A DNA stretch of 64,000 nt from Bog-756 sp963699105 (GTDB taxonomy: Bacteria; Actinomycetota; Acidimicrobiia; Acidimicrobiales; RAAP-2): contig CAVOTI010000005.1 in assembly GCA_963699105.1 (NCBI GenBank), positions 310,001 through 374,000 of the forward strand, written 5' to 3'. Both the position numbers and the translations under genes were made by a program. A model generated the notes under the pieces. That model worked only from the letters and a program-made list of their open reading frames with translations. It did not search any database and was not told where the DNA came from. Position 1 is the first letter of the stretch. The number at the start of each line of letters is the position of its first letter. Shown in pieces: positions 54,490-63,755 of the stretch.

Positions 54490-55381
54490 CAGCACATCTG
54501 GGAACCAGGTTCCCGAACCATCGGAGCGCGGCACCAGTCCCGACCCACCGTTCGAGGTGGGCATGTTCGACTCCGACGGCCTCCGGCTCTACTACGAGAT
54601 CCACGGTCACGGAACGCGGGTCCTGGTGTTCACCCACGGGATCCTGATGGATTCCAACATGAACCGTCGGTTGGCCATCGACCTGGCGGCCAAGGGATTC
54701 CGGGTGGTGCTACTCGACCTCCCCGGTCACGGTCTGTCCGACAAACCCAAGCGGGCCTCGTTCCACCGGATGGACACCTATGCCCACCACGTGGTGGCGC
54801 TGCTGGACCACCTGGGCATCGACCGGGCGGTGGTGGGCGGGGTGTCCCTGGGGGGGAACGTCAGTCTGCTGGTGGCCGCCCAGAACCCGGAGCGGGTGCA
54901 GGGCCTGATCATCGAGATGCCGGTCCTCGAGTGGGCCCTGCCGGCGGCGGCCATCACCTTCATCCCCATGCTGTTGGCCGTCCACTTCGCCCGGCCGGTA
55001 GTCACCAGGACGGCCTCGCTCATCAGAAGGCTGCCCCGCACCGGGATCGGAGCCCTCGACAGCATCATGAACGCCCTGTCGAACGATCCAGTGGAGACCG
55101 CCGCCGTGCTCCACGGCATTCTGGCCGGCCCCATCGCCCCCACCGTCGACCAACGGGCCGTCATGGACGTACCGGCGCTGGTCATCGGTCACCAGGTCGA
55201 CAGGCTCCACCCCTTCCACGACGCCGAACAGTTGGCCAGGCGGCTCCCCGATGGGCAGCTGCTCCAGGCCAGCTCCGTTCTGGAGTTGAGGGTCAGCCCG
55301 GGCCGGCTCACCGAGGAGATCGGCCAATTCCTCGAGGCAGCCTGGCAGGACCCGCCGCGGGCCGACCGCCGGGTCAGCTGA
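54452..55381 (+). CDS. Alpha/beta hydrolase
   Basis: A 309-residue hydrolase. Oxyanion region FTHGILMDSNMNR, strand VVLLDLPGHGLSDKP, and nucleophile elbow VVGGVSLGGNVSLLVA are clear; an acidic residue lies in IGHQVDRLHPFHDAEQL. No His is found in the usual late position, where the sequence reads ASSVLELRVSPGRLTEEI. Start is GTG 54452, overlapping the nitrilase end by 38 bases; ATG 54563 (MFDSDGLRLYYEIHG) would remove a low-complexity leader and is also possible. Probably co-transcribed with the nitrilase gene. Confidence 0.82.
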   Translation: MKKEGAGPSAVPDSTSGNQVPEPSERGTSPDPPFEVGMFDSDGLRLYYEIHGHGTRVLVFTHGILMDSNMNRRLAIDLAAKGFRVVLLDLPGHGLSDKPKRASFHRMDTYAHHVVALLDHLGIDRAVVGGVSLGGNVSLLVAAQNPERVQGLIIEMPVLEWALPAAAITFIPMLLAVHFARPVVTRTASLIRRLPRTGIGALDSIMNALSNDPVETAAVLHGILAGPIAPTVDQRAVMDVPALVIGHQVDRLHPFHDAEQLARRLPDGQLLQASSVLELRVSPGRLTEEIGQFLEAAWQDPPRADRRVS

Positions 55382-55397
55382 GGAGCCGCCCCGAGCA

Positions 55398-55829
55398 TCA
55401 CTCGTCGAGACGGGGCCGCCGGTTCCGTTTGCGTTCGGACAGGTGGCGTTTCGCCTCCAGTCGCCGCTCCTTTGCTCCACGGCTCGGCTTGGTGGGTTTT
55501 CGGGGCTTGTCGACATGGAGGGCGGCCGCCATCCGCTGACGGAACCGATCTACGGCCAGTTGGCGGTTGCGGGCCTGGGATCGCTCGTCGTCGGCCACCA
55601 CACGGACCTCCGGTCCCAGTCGATCGAGCAACCGGGATCGCTGGCGCGGGCCCAGTGCCGAGGACCGGGCCACGTCGAAACGCAATTCCACCCGGGAGTT
55701 CACCTTGTTGGCGTGCTGGCCGCCAGGTCCTCCGCTGGGGGTGAATTTGAACTGCAACTCGGACAGGGGAAGCCGAAGGGTCGGGGTGATCCGCAGGCTG
55801 CCCTGGTCGTCGACCGGATCCGTCACCAT
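55398..55829 (-). CDS. arfB: Alternative ribosome-rescue factor ArfB (class I RF-like)
   Basis: A 143-residue peptidyl-tRNA hydrolase that frees stalled ribosomes. The GGQ motif is in FTPSGGPGGQHANKVNSRVE; the C-terminal tail is Lys/Arg-rich (KRHLSERKRNRRPR), as needed to enter the empty mRNA channel. ATG 55829 overlaps the stop of the upstream FAH-family gene by seven bases, suggesting coupling. The frame stays open further upstream only as a shadow of that gene. Intact. Confidence 0.9.
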   Translation of the reverse strand: MVTDPVDDQGSLRITPTLRLPLSELQFKFTPSGGPGGQHANKVNSRVELRFDVARSSALGPRQRSRLLDRLGPEVRVVADDERSQARNRQLAVDRFRQRMAAALHVDKPRKPTKPSRGAKERRLEAKRHLSERKRNRRPRLDE

Positions 55830-56707
55830 GGCCCGGACCCGCCGGTGTCCGGGACGGGTTCGTCCACCACCGGGTTGGTCAGCTCCCCCACCCCCTCGAC
55901 GGACACGGTGACGACGTCCCCGGCTCGGAGCCACCTCGGGGGGTCTTGGCCGGCCGCCACTCCAGCCGGTGTGCCCGTCGAGATAAGCATGCCCGGCTCC
56001 AGGGTGAAGGCGGCCGAGAGGTGCTCGATCATCTGGGCGCAGGTGAAGATCATGTCGGTGGTGTTGCCGTCCTGGCGGAGCTCTCCGTTGACCCGGGTCT
56101 GAACCCGCAGATCCTGAGGGTCGTCCACCTCGTCGGCGGTGACGATCCAGGGTCCGGTGGGGCCGTGGGTGTCGAACCCCTTGCCCATCATCATGGTGGG
56201 TGCCCGCCACTGCCAGTCCCGGACACTGACGTCGTTGACCACGGTGAAACCGGCCACCACCTCGAGGGCCCGCGCCGATGGGACATGGCGCGACCGGCGA
56301 CCGATGACCATGCCCAACTCGCCCTCGTAGTCGACGGTGGAGGACACCAGCGGCACTTCGATCGGTTCCCCCGGTCCGATCACACAGGTCGGCTGCTTGG
56401 AGAACCAGGTCTGGAACTCGGGTCGCTCGTGACCCAACTCGGAGATGTGGGCGTCGTAGTTGCGGGCGATGGCCAGGAACGACGGCGGGTGTGGGACCGG
56501 GGCCAGCAGACGAGCATCTGACACCGGGGTCCGCCGGGCGGCTGACGACGGGGCCCGGCCGGCGGCCGCCAACCCGTCCTCGCCCAGGGCCAGCAGGGCC
56601 ACCATGTCTCCGGGCAGTCCGATCAGAGGGTCGGTCAGGTCGACGATCTCGTGGTCGACCACCAGTCCGGTTCGGAGGGAACCGTCGAACATGCTCACGA
56701 GTCGCAT
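55823..56707 (-). CDS. Fumarylacetoacetate hydrolase family protein
   Basis: A 294-residue metal-dependent enzyme of the FAH/2-oxo-hydratase fold. Metal-binding acidic residues lie in STVDYEGELGMVIGRRSR; other family motifs are AIARNYDAHISELG, GFTVVNDVSVRDWQWR, GKGFDTHGPTGPWIVT and LISTGTPAGVAAG. Members act on acylpyruvates or in aromatic breakdown, and the exact substrate is unknown. ATG start 56707, 39 bases from the divergent SDR gene; the pair may serve one catabolic route (inference). Confidence 0.9.
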   Translation of the reverse strand: MRLVSMFDGSLRTGLVVDHEIVDLTDPLIGLPGDMVALLALGEDGLAAAGRAPSSAARRTPVSDARLLAPVPHPPSFLAIARNYDAHISELGHERPEFQTWFSKQPTCVIGPGEPIEVPLVSSTVDYEGELGMVIGRRSRHVPSARALEVVAGFTVVNDVSVRDWQWRAPTMMMGKGFDTHGPTGPWIVTADEVDDPQDLRVQTRVNGELRQDGNTTDMIFTCAQMIEHLSAAFTLEPGMLISTGTPAGVAAGQDPPRWLRAGDVVTVSVEGVGELTNPVVDEPVPDTGGSGPW

Positions 56708-56746
56708 ACCGAGAACTTAGGACACGCCCGGTTCTACACTCGACCC

Positions 56747-57517
56747 ATGTCCGACCCCTCCTCCCCCCAGCCGGTCAACCGCGAGTCCACCTTCGCCGGC
56801 CAGACGGTACTGATCACCGGCTCCTCCTCGGGCATCGGAGCGGCCACCGCCCACCTGTTCGCGGCATCGGGGGCAACCCTGGTCATCAACTCCTCGACCT
56901 CGGTCACGGCCGGCCGGGCGGTGGCCGACGAACTTCCCGATGCCAGCTATGTCCAGGCCGACGTGTCCGATCAGGCTCAGGCCCAGGCTCTGATCGACCG
57001 GGTCATCGCCGACCACGGCCGACTCGACGTGCTGGTCAACAATGCCGGGACCACCGAGGTCATCTCCCATGGTGACCTCCAGGCGGCCACCCCCGACATC
57101 TGGAGACGGATCTTCGACGTCAACGTGATGGGGACGTGGCAGGTGACCGTAGCGGCGGTCGACCATCTCCGCTCATCGGGGCGGGGCCAAGTCATAAACG
57201 TGTCCTCGGTGGCCGGCGAACGGCCGACCGGCAGCTCGATCCCCTACGCCTGTTCGAAGGCGGCCGTCAGTCACATGACCAGGCTGCTGGCCAACGTCCT
57301 CGGTCCGGACGTCCGGGTCAACGCGGTGGCGCCCGGCCTGGTCGACACTCCCTGGACGGCCGACTGGACGTTCGTACGCGAGTTCGTCAACGCCCAGGCG
57401 CCACTGCAGCGGACGGCCACCCCCGAGGACGTGGCCGAGGTGATCCTCGGCTTGGCCCGTTCCACCTATGTGACCGGCGAGGTGGTGCTGGTCGACGGCG
57501 GGCTCAGCCTGCGGTGA
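56747..57517 (+). CDS. Short-chain dehydrogenase/reductase
   Basis: A 256-residue NAD(P)-dependent oxidoreductase. Cofactor motif VLITGSSSGIGAATAHLFA, NNAG in VLVNNAGTTEV, catalytic Ser in VINVSSVAGERP and YxxxK as YACSKAAVSHM; the C-terminus VTGEVVLVDGGLSLR is typical of the classical SDR family. ATG 56747 (MSDPSSPQPVNREST). A TACACT hexamer about six bases before the ATG could be a -10 box of a leaderless promoter. Divergent from the FAH-family gene; substrate unknown. Confidence 0.9.
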   Translation: MSDPSSPQPVNRESTFAGQTVLITGSSSGIGAATAHLFAASGATLVINSSTSVTAGRAVADELPDASYVQADVSDQAQAQALIDRVIADHGRLDVLVNNAGTTEVISHGDLQAATPDIWRRIFDVNVMGTWQVTVAAVDHLRSSGRGQVINVSSVAGERPTGSSIPYACSKAAVSHMTRLLANVLGPDVRVNAVAPGLVDTPWTADWTFVREFVNAQAPLQRTATPEDVAEVILGLARSTYVTGEVVLVDGGLSLR

Positions 57518-57541
57518 CGCCGACGACCGATCCCGAATTCC

Positions 57542-58123
57542 TCACAACGGGCTGTCGGGGCGGTCGCCCGGACGGCCCCGGCCCGACCGCTCCCACTGCG
57601 CCCGCTCCAGCCGCCAGATCCCGTGTGGCTGATCGGGGTAGGTGGACAGGACGCGTTCCTCCAACAAGGTGAGACCCAGCCGGCTGGCCACCGCCTGGGA
57701 CCGACGGTTCTCGGGGAGGATCACGCTGAACACCTCGTCGGCGCCGACCACCTCGAAGGCGTAGGCCACCGAGCACGCTCCCGCCTCGGTCGCGTAGCCC
57801 TTTCCCCAGTGGCGCGGGTGCAGCGTCCAGCCCACCTCGAGGCCGGGCCAGTCGTGGACCTCGGGCCGGTGCAGGCCGGCCCGCCCCACGAACTGTCCGG
57901 TGGCCCGTTCCTCCACCGCGAACTGACCCGAGCCCCGGAGCTCCCACTGTCCGCGCCACTGGGCCATACCCAGCCAGGCGTCACGGCGCGAGTACGTGTC
58001 CGGAAGGCGGAGAGCCCGGCGCACCTCGGGTTGTGCGAACAGTTCGGTGTAGGCGTCGAGATCGGATTCCTCCAGGGGTCGGAGGATGAGACGCTCGGTC
58101 ACCAGCGTGGGGCATGCCGTCAT
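57542..58123 (-). CDS. GNAT family N-acetyltransferase (RimJ/RimL-like)
   Basis: A 193-residue acetyltransferase from ATG 58123 (MTACPTLVTERLILRPLEES). The acetyl-CoA loop is HPRHWGKGYATEAG and the following strand VFSVILPENRRSQAVASRLG fits the RimJ/RimL (ribosomal N-terminal acetylase-like) subgroup. Convergent with the SDR gene. The substrate could be a protein N-terminus or a small amine; sequence does not decide. Confidence 0.87.
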   Translation of the reverse strand: MTACPTLVTERLILRPLEESDLDAYTELFAQPEVRRALRLPDTYSRRDAWLGMAQWRGQWELRGSGQFAVEERATGQFVGRAGLHRPEVHDWPGLEVGWTLHPRHWGKGYATEAGACSVAYAFEVVGADEVFSVILPENRRSQAVASRLGLTLLEERVLSTYPDQPHGIWRLERAQWERSGRGRPGDRPDSPL

Positions 58124-58192
58124 GGATGCAGTCAACCATCCCCCTGGCCCGGCCGATGTCGCCACCGGGGGGAAACAACCAGCCGCCGCCCG

Positions 58193-58630
58193 TCAGGACA
58201 GGGTCGTGTCGATGCTCACCCCGGCCTGGAGGGTCCGGCTCACCGGGGTCCGGGAGGCGATCTCGGCCAGCCGGTCCTTCTGCTCGTCGGTCAGGTCACC
58301 GGTGACGGTGATGGTCCGCACGATCCGCTCGACCTTGGCGGCGCCGTCCCCGGTGCGGAGCAGCTGGGCCCGCACCTTCACCTCCCCCAGCGCCCAGCCC
58401 TTGCGGTTGGCGTACATCCTGAGGGTGGCGGCCGTGCACTGGTCCAGGGCCGCCAGCAGCAGTTGGTAAGGGCTCGGCCCCTCGTCGTCACCCCCGAGGT
58501 CGGGCCCCTCGTCGGTGGTCAACCGGTGGCGTCCGGCCCGCACGTCCCCCCGGTAACCGGCGACGCTGGTCAGTGACACCACGGCGATGGGATGCTCTCC
58601 CTCGACGGGAGCGGCCTTACGAGCCGTCAC
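58193..58630 (-). CDS. OsmC family protein
   Basis: A 145-residue OsmC/Ohr-fold protein. The first peroxidatic Cys is present in LLAALDQCTAATLRMYANRK (Cys65). The second conserved Cys, normally in a CPVH motif, is replaced: the site reads SRTPVSRTLQAG. It may therefore be a non-peroxidase OsmC relative or use an external thiol. GTG 58630 gives the usual length; the frame is open to 58948 without family resemblance. Divergent from the DUF4118 gene. Confidence 0.85.
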   Translation of the reverse strand: MTARKAAPVEGEHPIAVVSLTSVAGYRGDVRAGRHRLTTDEGPDLGGDDEGPSPYQLLLAALDQCTAATLRMYANRKGWALGEVKVRAQLLRTGDGAAKVERIVRTITVTGDLTDEQKDRLAEIASRTPVSRTLQAGVSIDTTLS

Positions 58631-58803
58631 CGGGCCCGGACCTCCGACGGCTGGCGATGTTCCACCCGGACTTCGTAGCACCGATACGCGCTGCCGGGAG
58701 GGAACATGATGATTGCGTAACAAACGCGTGAATTCTCGGCCCCGTGCCGGAGGAGTGGACAACGTGACTAGCCTGCCGCCGACTGGCATGTGACAGTGGA
58801 GAG

Positions 58804-59706
58804 ATGGGCACCCTGATCCAACCGGAGAAGTGGTCGGCCAGGGACGGTTCCGAGTCGTCCCGGCCCGGTGGCCGCCGCCCGGCGGTCCGCCCCGACGTGT
58901 GGATCCTGCTGGCCGCCGTGATGGCCCCGTTGATCGCGGCCGTCGCACTCATCCCCGGGCGGGGACACCTCGACAGCGCCGACAGTGCACTGATCCTGGT
59001 GGTGGTCATCGTGGCGGTGGCCAGCACCGGACGGAGGCTGGCCGCCGCCGTAGCCGCTCTGGTCTCGGCCATGGCCTTCGACTTCGTTCTCACCAGGCCC
59101 TACTACTCGTTCCGGATCAGCCACCGCTCGGATCTGATCACCGAGCTGTTGTTGCTGGTGGTCGGCCTCGCCGTCGGTGAGCTGGCCGCCCGCGGTCGGC
59201 GCCACCGCCACGCCGCCGGAGAAGGGCGACAGCAGTTGGCCCTCCTCCATACGGTCACCGAGCTGGCTGCCACCGGCCAGGAACCAGAGCTGGTGGTGGC
59301 ATCTGCCGCCCGCGAACTGCGGGAGCTGCTCGGACTGCGAGACTGCCGGTTCACCTCGGGCGAGCCCGGCAGGACGACGGCCAGGGTGACGCCGAACGGC
59401 GACGTGACGGTGGGAAACGAGACCTGGTCGACCGAGGACATCGGGCTGCCCACCCGCAGTGTGGACCTCCCGGTGCGGAGCGGGGGATGGCTCCTCGGTC
59501 ACTTCCTTCTCACACCCACCCCCGGCAAGCCCGTGTCCCACGAGCGCCTCCTGGTGGCGGTGACCATCGCCGACCAGGTCGGAGCGGCGCTGGCCGCCGA
59601 CGACTCCGGCAACGGCAGCCCCGGAACCGGCGGACCGGGCGGACCGGGCGGACCCGGCGGTACGGCCCGAGCCGAGACTGGTCAGCTGGTCGACCCGCGC
59701 CGCTGA
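58804..59706 (+). CDS. DUF4118-GAF membrane sensor fragment (KdpD-like, no kinase)
   Basis: A 300-residue protein that matches the middle of KdpD: four membrane helices (about 32-50, 59-75, 78-95, 110-127) of the DUF4118 type, with the short periplasmic-type turns and VVGLAVGELAARGRRH, then a GAF-like domain (LLHTVTELAATGQEPELVVA to VAVTIADQVGAALA). It stops in a Gly/Pro tail; there is no HisKA or HATPase. ATG 58804 follows GGAGAG. It faces the kinase-less KdpD gene tail to tail, so the sensor parts of KdpD are split over two genes on opposite strands. Confidence 0.78.
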   Translation: MGTLIQPEKWSARDGSESSRPGGRRPAVRPDVWILLAAVMAPLIAAVALIPGRGHLDSADSALILVVVIVAVASTGRRLAAAVAALVSAMAFDFVLTRPYYSFRISHRSDLITELLLLVVGLAVGELAARGRRHRHAAGEGRQQLALLHTVTELAATGQEPELVVASAARELRELLGLRDCRFTSGEPGRTTARVTPNGDVTVGNETWSTEDIGLPTRSVDLPVRSGGWLLGHFLLTPTPGKPVSHERLLVAVTIADQVGAALAADDSGNGSPGTGGPGGPGGPGGTARAETGQLVDPRR

Positions 59707-59774
59707 CGTCCACCTCCGTCCAGCTCGGCAACACCGGTGTCCCGCCCCTGGGCCGTCACCGCTCAGAGGACGGG

Positions 59775-60968
59775 TCAGGACTCGCTCACGGCCTCGACGT
59801 CGTGCTCCGTCTCGATCAGGGGATCCCGCCGGGCGATGATGTGCACGTCGATGGCGGAGGTGGACGCCAGCCTGGCGATCTTCCGGACCACCGAACCCCC
59901 GCCGAGTAGCTCCTGGATGCGGCTGCGGTCGCTCGAACCGACCACGATCTGGGTGAAGTGTCGCAGTCGGGCGAAGTCGATGAGGGCCTGGGCCGGGTCG
60001 TCGCCACGGATCTCGTTCCACTCGGCACCCACATCGGCAGACAGTTGGCGCAGGCCCATGAGCTGGTCGTTGGGGAACCGGCTCTTCTCGTTGGCCGCCA
60101 CCACGTGCAGCACCTGGAGATCGGCCTTGATCCGGGAGGCCATCCGGGCCGCTCGCCGCACGATCCCGTCGGTGCCCGGGGCGGCGGTGATGCCGACCAG
60201 GATGCGCTCCCTGGTCTCCCACACCACACCCTTTTGCTGGCGGCGCAGATACTCCAGAAGCTGTTCTTCGGTCTCGTCGGCCAAGAATCGGAGAGCCAGT
60301 TCCCGCAGGGCCGTCAGGTTCTCGGTCCGGAAGTAGTGGGCCAGCGCCTGGGGAACCTGCTCTTCGGGGTAGATGTTGCCGTGGATCATCCGCCGACGGA
60401 GCTGTTCGGGTGACGAGTCCACCAACTCGATCTGGTTGGCCTTGCGCAGCACCCAGTCGGGGACCCGTTCGCCTATCGGCACCTCTATGATCCGCTCCAC
60501 CGCATCGGCGATGCTCTCCAGGTGCTGGATGTTGACGGTGGTGACGACGTCGATATGGGCGTCCAGGAGTTCGATGACATCCTTCCACCGCTTGTCGTTG
60601 CGACCCGAGCCGGGCACGTTGGTGTGGGCCAGTTCGTCGACCAGGGCCACTTCGGGATGACGCGCCAGTACGGCCTCGAGGTCCATCTCCGGAAAGGTCG
60701 ATCCCCGGTACTCCACCATCCGCGGAGGCACGGTCTCGAAGGCGTGGACCAACCCCTCGGTGCGTTGGCGGCCGTGGCACTCGACCAAGCCGATGACCAC
60801 GTCCTTGCCCCGTTCCAGGCGCCGTCGGCCCTCCTCCAGCATCGAGAAGGTCTTGCCCACCCCGGGTGCCGCACCCAGGTAGACACGGAACCTCCCCGTC
60901 GCCTCCACGGACGGCGTGGCATCCGACCCTTCGCTCGCCGACCCGTCGAGCCCGTTCGACTTTTCCAA
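59775..60968 (-). CDS. kdpD: KdpD N-terminal sensor domain protein (KdpD + USP domains, no kinase)
   Basis: 397 residues equivalent only to the cytoplasmic N-terminus of KdpD. Walker A GAAPGVGKTFSMLEEGRRR, Walker B ALVDELAHTNVPGSGR and the KdpD stretch VVTTVNIQHLESIAD are followed by a universal-stress domain (ERILVGITAAPGTDGIVRRA to SAIDVHIIARRDP). The transmembrane, GAF and histidine-kinase parts are absent, and the protein ends in an acidic tail; no frame continues the kinase. Truncated KdpD proteins of this kind are known in some cyanobacteria and others. TTG start at 60968, 17 bases after kdpC, so it is in the kdp operon. No kdpE in the window. Confidence 0.9.
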   Translation of the reverse strand: MEKSNGLDGSASEGSDATPSVEATGRFRVYLGAAPGVGKTFSMLEEGRRRLERGKDVVIGLVECHGRQRTEGLVHAFETVPPRMVEYRGSTFPEMDLEAVLARHPEVALVDELAHTNVPGSGRNDKRWKDVIELLDAHIDVVTTVNIQHLESIADAVERIIEVPIGERVPDWVLRKANQIELVDSSPEQLRRRMIHGNIYPEEQVPQALAHYFRTENLTALRELALRFLADETEEQLLEYLRRQQKGVVWETRERILVGITAAPGTDGIVRRAARMASRIKADLQVLHVVAANEKSRFPNDQLMGLRQLSADVGAEWNEIRGDDPAQALIDFARLRHFTQIVVGSSDRSRIQELLGGGSVVRKIARLASTSAIDVHIIARRDPLIETEHDVEAVSES

Positions 60969-60984
60969 CCTCAGTTGGCGACGC

Positions 60985-61672
60985 TCATCGTAGCTTGACG
61001 AGGGCCTCGTTCAGCTGGAGCACGTTGATGTAGCTGCTGCCGAGGAAGCCGAACTCGCGCGCTGTTGTTCTCACGGGCAATGAGCGCTCGCAGGGTGGCA
61101 GGAGATAGCCCGGTGGCGCGGGACACCATCGGGATCTCGGCCAGGGCATCGGCGGCGCTGATATCGGGGTCGTACCCGCTGCCCGAGGTGGTCACCAGGT
61201 CAGGTGTGGGGTTCACGCCCCGGGCCTTCCAGTAGCCGACCAGGCACTGGGTGTAGGTCAGCAGCTCTTTGGACCGTGGGCCGAGACTCGTCCCCCCCGA
61301 TTCACCGGGGATGTCGGTCACCGGCTTGGACGCCGCCGTGGGAAAGGAACACGCCACTTTGGTGCTCTGCGTCAGGCCGTTGCTGTAGAGCGGGTCGTCC
61401 CCAGGGTGCAGGTTGGGGTTGAACGTGGTGCTGGCGTAGGGCCCGAGAGCGTCGGGGCGACCCTGGAAGACGCAGCTGCCCAGGGGATGACCCGGGCATT
61501 TGGTGATGGACCAGCTCTGGCCGATCAAAGTCGACCCGTTCGGGGTGATCGAGCCGTCGGCCTGGTGCTTGAAGAGGACCTGGTCGAGGCCGGTGGCGAG
61601 AAAGGTATAGGCGAAGGTCAGGACGAGAGCGATCACGGCGAGGACGACCGCACGGCGTATTTGGACGAGCAT
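60985..61672 (-). CDS. kdpC: Potassium-transporting ATPase KdpC subunit (one frameshift near C-terminus)
   Basis: KdpC is the single-pass subunit that stabilises the KdpFABC pump. ATG 61672 (MLVQIRRAVVLAVIALVLTF) gives a membrane helix, followed by GSTLIGQSWS, FQGRPDALGPYASTTFNP and the C-terminal SGSGYDPDISAADALAEIPM. A two-base deletion near 61065 breaks the end; restoring it reads REFGFLGSSYINVLQLNEAL and a stop at 60985, the normal KdpC end. The insertion SITKCPGHPLGSCVF with two Cys, and LTYTQCLVGYW later, are unusual for KdpC. Between kdpB and kdpD. Confidence 0.9.
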
Positions 61673-61685
61673 CAGGGAGTCTCCA

Positions 61686-63755
61686 TCAGTAGGCGTGGAG
61701 GGCGACGAGGATTAGGTCGATGAGCTTGATGCCGATGAACGGGGCGATGATTCCGCCAACACCGTAGATCCATACGTTCCGGCGCAGGATGGCCGCAGAA
61801 CCGGCCGCCCGGAACTTGACGCCACGGAGCGCCAGGGGGATCAAGGCCACGATCACCAGGGCATTGAAGATGACGGCCGACAGCACCGCGCTCTGCTGGT
61901 TGTGCAGGTGCATGATGTTGAGGGCGTTGAGCTGCGGGTACGTGGCCACAAATATCACCGGAATGATGGCGAAGTACTTGGCCACATCGTTGGCGATGGA
62001 GAACGTGGTGAGCGATCCCCGGGTGATGAGGAGCTGCTTGCCGATCTCGACCACGTCGATGAGCTTGGTTGGATTGGAGTCGAGGTCGACCATGTTGCCG
62101 GCCTCTTTGGCCGCCGTGGTCCCGGTGTTCATGGCCACGCCCACGTCGGCCTGAGCCAGGGCCGGGGCGTCGTTGGTGCCGTCGCCGGTCATGGCGATCA
62201 GCTTCCCGCCCTCCTGCTCGGATTTGATGAGGGCCATCTTGGCCTCGGGGGTGGCCTCGGCCAGGAAGTCGTCAACCCCGGCCTCCTGGGCGATGGCCGC
62301 CGCGGTCAGCGGGTTGTCACCGGTGATCATCACCGTACGGATCCCCATCTGACGCATCTCGTCGAACTTCTCGCGAATGCCCTGCTTGACCACGTCCTTG
62401 AGCTCGATGACCCCGAGGATGTCCGGACCGTCGGCCACCACCAGGGGGGTGGAACCGGCCCGTGAGACCCGCTCGACGGTGACGTCGAGGTCGTCGGGGA
62501 CGGTCCCGCCCTGCTCGGTCACCCAGCGCTTGACCGACTCCCCCGCCCCTTTCCTGATCTGGCGGGTGCCGATGTCGAGCCCGGACATGCGGGTCTGGGC
62601 CGTGAAGGGGACGAAGGCATGCTCGCCTTCCAACTCACGCTCCCGGATGTCGAAGCGGTCCTTGGCCAGCACCACGATGGAGCGGCCCTCGGGGGTCTCG
62701 TCGGCCAGGGACGCCAGCTGAGCGGCGTCGGCCACGTCACGTTCGGTGCGGCCGGCGACCGGGTAGAAGTCCGAGGCCATCCGGTTGCCGAGGGTGATGG
62801 TGCCGGTCTTGTCCAGCAACAGGGTCTGCACGTCACCGGCCGCCTCCACGGCCCGGCCGGACATGGCCAGCACGTTGCGCTGGACCAGGCGGTCCATGCC
62901 GGCGATGCCGATGGCCGAGAGCAGAGCGCCGATGGTGGTCGGGATCAGGCAGACCAGCAGTGAGATCAGGATGACCACCGAGACTGTCGCTCCTGCATAG
63001 TGGCCGAACGCCTGGAGTGTCACCACCACCGGGAGGAAGACGATGGTGAGCACGGCCAGCAGGATGGTGAGAGCGATCTCGTTGGGGGTCTTCTGCCGAT
63101 TGGCCCCTTCCACCAGGGTGATCATCCGGTCGAGAAAGGTATGGCCCCGTTCGGCGGTGATGCGCACCACGATGCGGTCAGAGAGCACCTTGGTCCCGCC
63201 GGTGACGGCCGAGCGGTCACCCCCCGACTCCCGGATGACCGGGGCCGACTCACCGGTGATGGCCGACTCGTCGACCGAGGCGATGCCCTCGGTGATCTCG
63301 CCGTCGGACGGGATGAGGTCGCCGGCCTCGCACACCACCAGGTCGCCCCTGGTCAGCGAGGCCGCCGGCACCAGCTCCTCGGTGCCGTCGGTGTTCAGGC
63401 GGCGCGCTTCGGTCTCGGACCGCATCCGGCGCAGGGTGTCGGCCTGGGCCTTGCCCCGTCCCTCGGCCATGGCTTCGGCGAAGTTGGCGAAGATCACCGT
63501 CAGGAACAGCCAGATGGTGATCGACCAGGTGAAGGTGCTCGGGTGGGCGATGGCCTCGATGAAGGTGATCACCGTCCCCACCAACACCACGAACATCACC
63601 GGGTTGCGGATCTCCAACGCCGGGTTGAGCTTCTTCAAAGAGCCCACCGACGCCATCCGCAGGATCTCCCCGTCGAAGAGACTCCGGGCCTCGGCCACGC
63701 CATGTGCCTCAACTGGTTGCTGCGGCTGGTCTGGTTGGGTGGTGGTCATGGTCAT
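61686..63755 (-). CDS. kdpB: Potassium-transporting P-type ATPase KdpB subunit
   Basis: The 689-residue catalytic subunit of the high-affinity K+ pump. The phosphorylation site is LLLDKTGTITLGNRMASDF; the actuator motif is ITGESAPVIRESGGD; the hinge is TGDGTNDAPALAQADVGVAM; and CLIPTTIGALLSAIGIAGMD is the conserved KdpB membrane region. ATG 63755 overlaps the kdpA stop by one base (TGATG), so the two are coupled. Intact; 13 bases before kdpC. Confidence 0.97.
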   Translation of the reverse strand: MTMTTTQPDQPQQPVEAHGVAEARSLFDGEILRMASVGSLKKLNPALEIRNPVMFVVLVGTVITFIEAIAHPSTFTWSITIWLFLTVIFANFAEAMAEGRGKAQADTLRRMRSETEARRLNTDGTEELVPAASLTRGDLVVCEAGDLIPSDGEITEGIASVDESAITGESAPVIRESGGDRSAVTGGTKVLSDRIVVRITAERGHTFLDRMITLVEGANRQKTPNEIALTILLAVLTIVFLPVVVTLQAFGHYAGATVSVVILISLLVCLIPTTIGALLSAIGIAGMDRLVQRNVLAMSGRAVEAAGDVQTLLLDKTGTITLGNRMASDFYPVAGRTERDVADAAQLASLADETPEGRSIVVLAKDRFDIRERELEGEHAFVPFTAQTRMSGLDIGTRQIRKGAGESVKRWVTEQGGTVPDDLDVTVERVSRAGSTPLVVADGPDILGVIELKDVVKQGIREKFDEMRQMGIRTVMITGDNPLTAAAIAQEAGVDDFLAEATPEAKMALIKSEQEGGKLIAMTGDGTNDAPALAQADVGVAMNTGTTAAKEAGNMVDLDSNPTKLIDVVEIGKQLLITRGSLTTFSIANDVAKYFAIIPVIFVATYPQLNALNIMHLHNQQSAVLSAVIFNALVIVALIPLALRGVKFRAAGSAAILRRNVWIYGVGGIIAPFIGIKLIDLILVALHAY

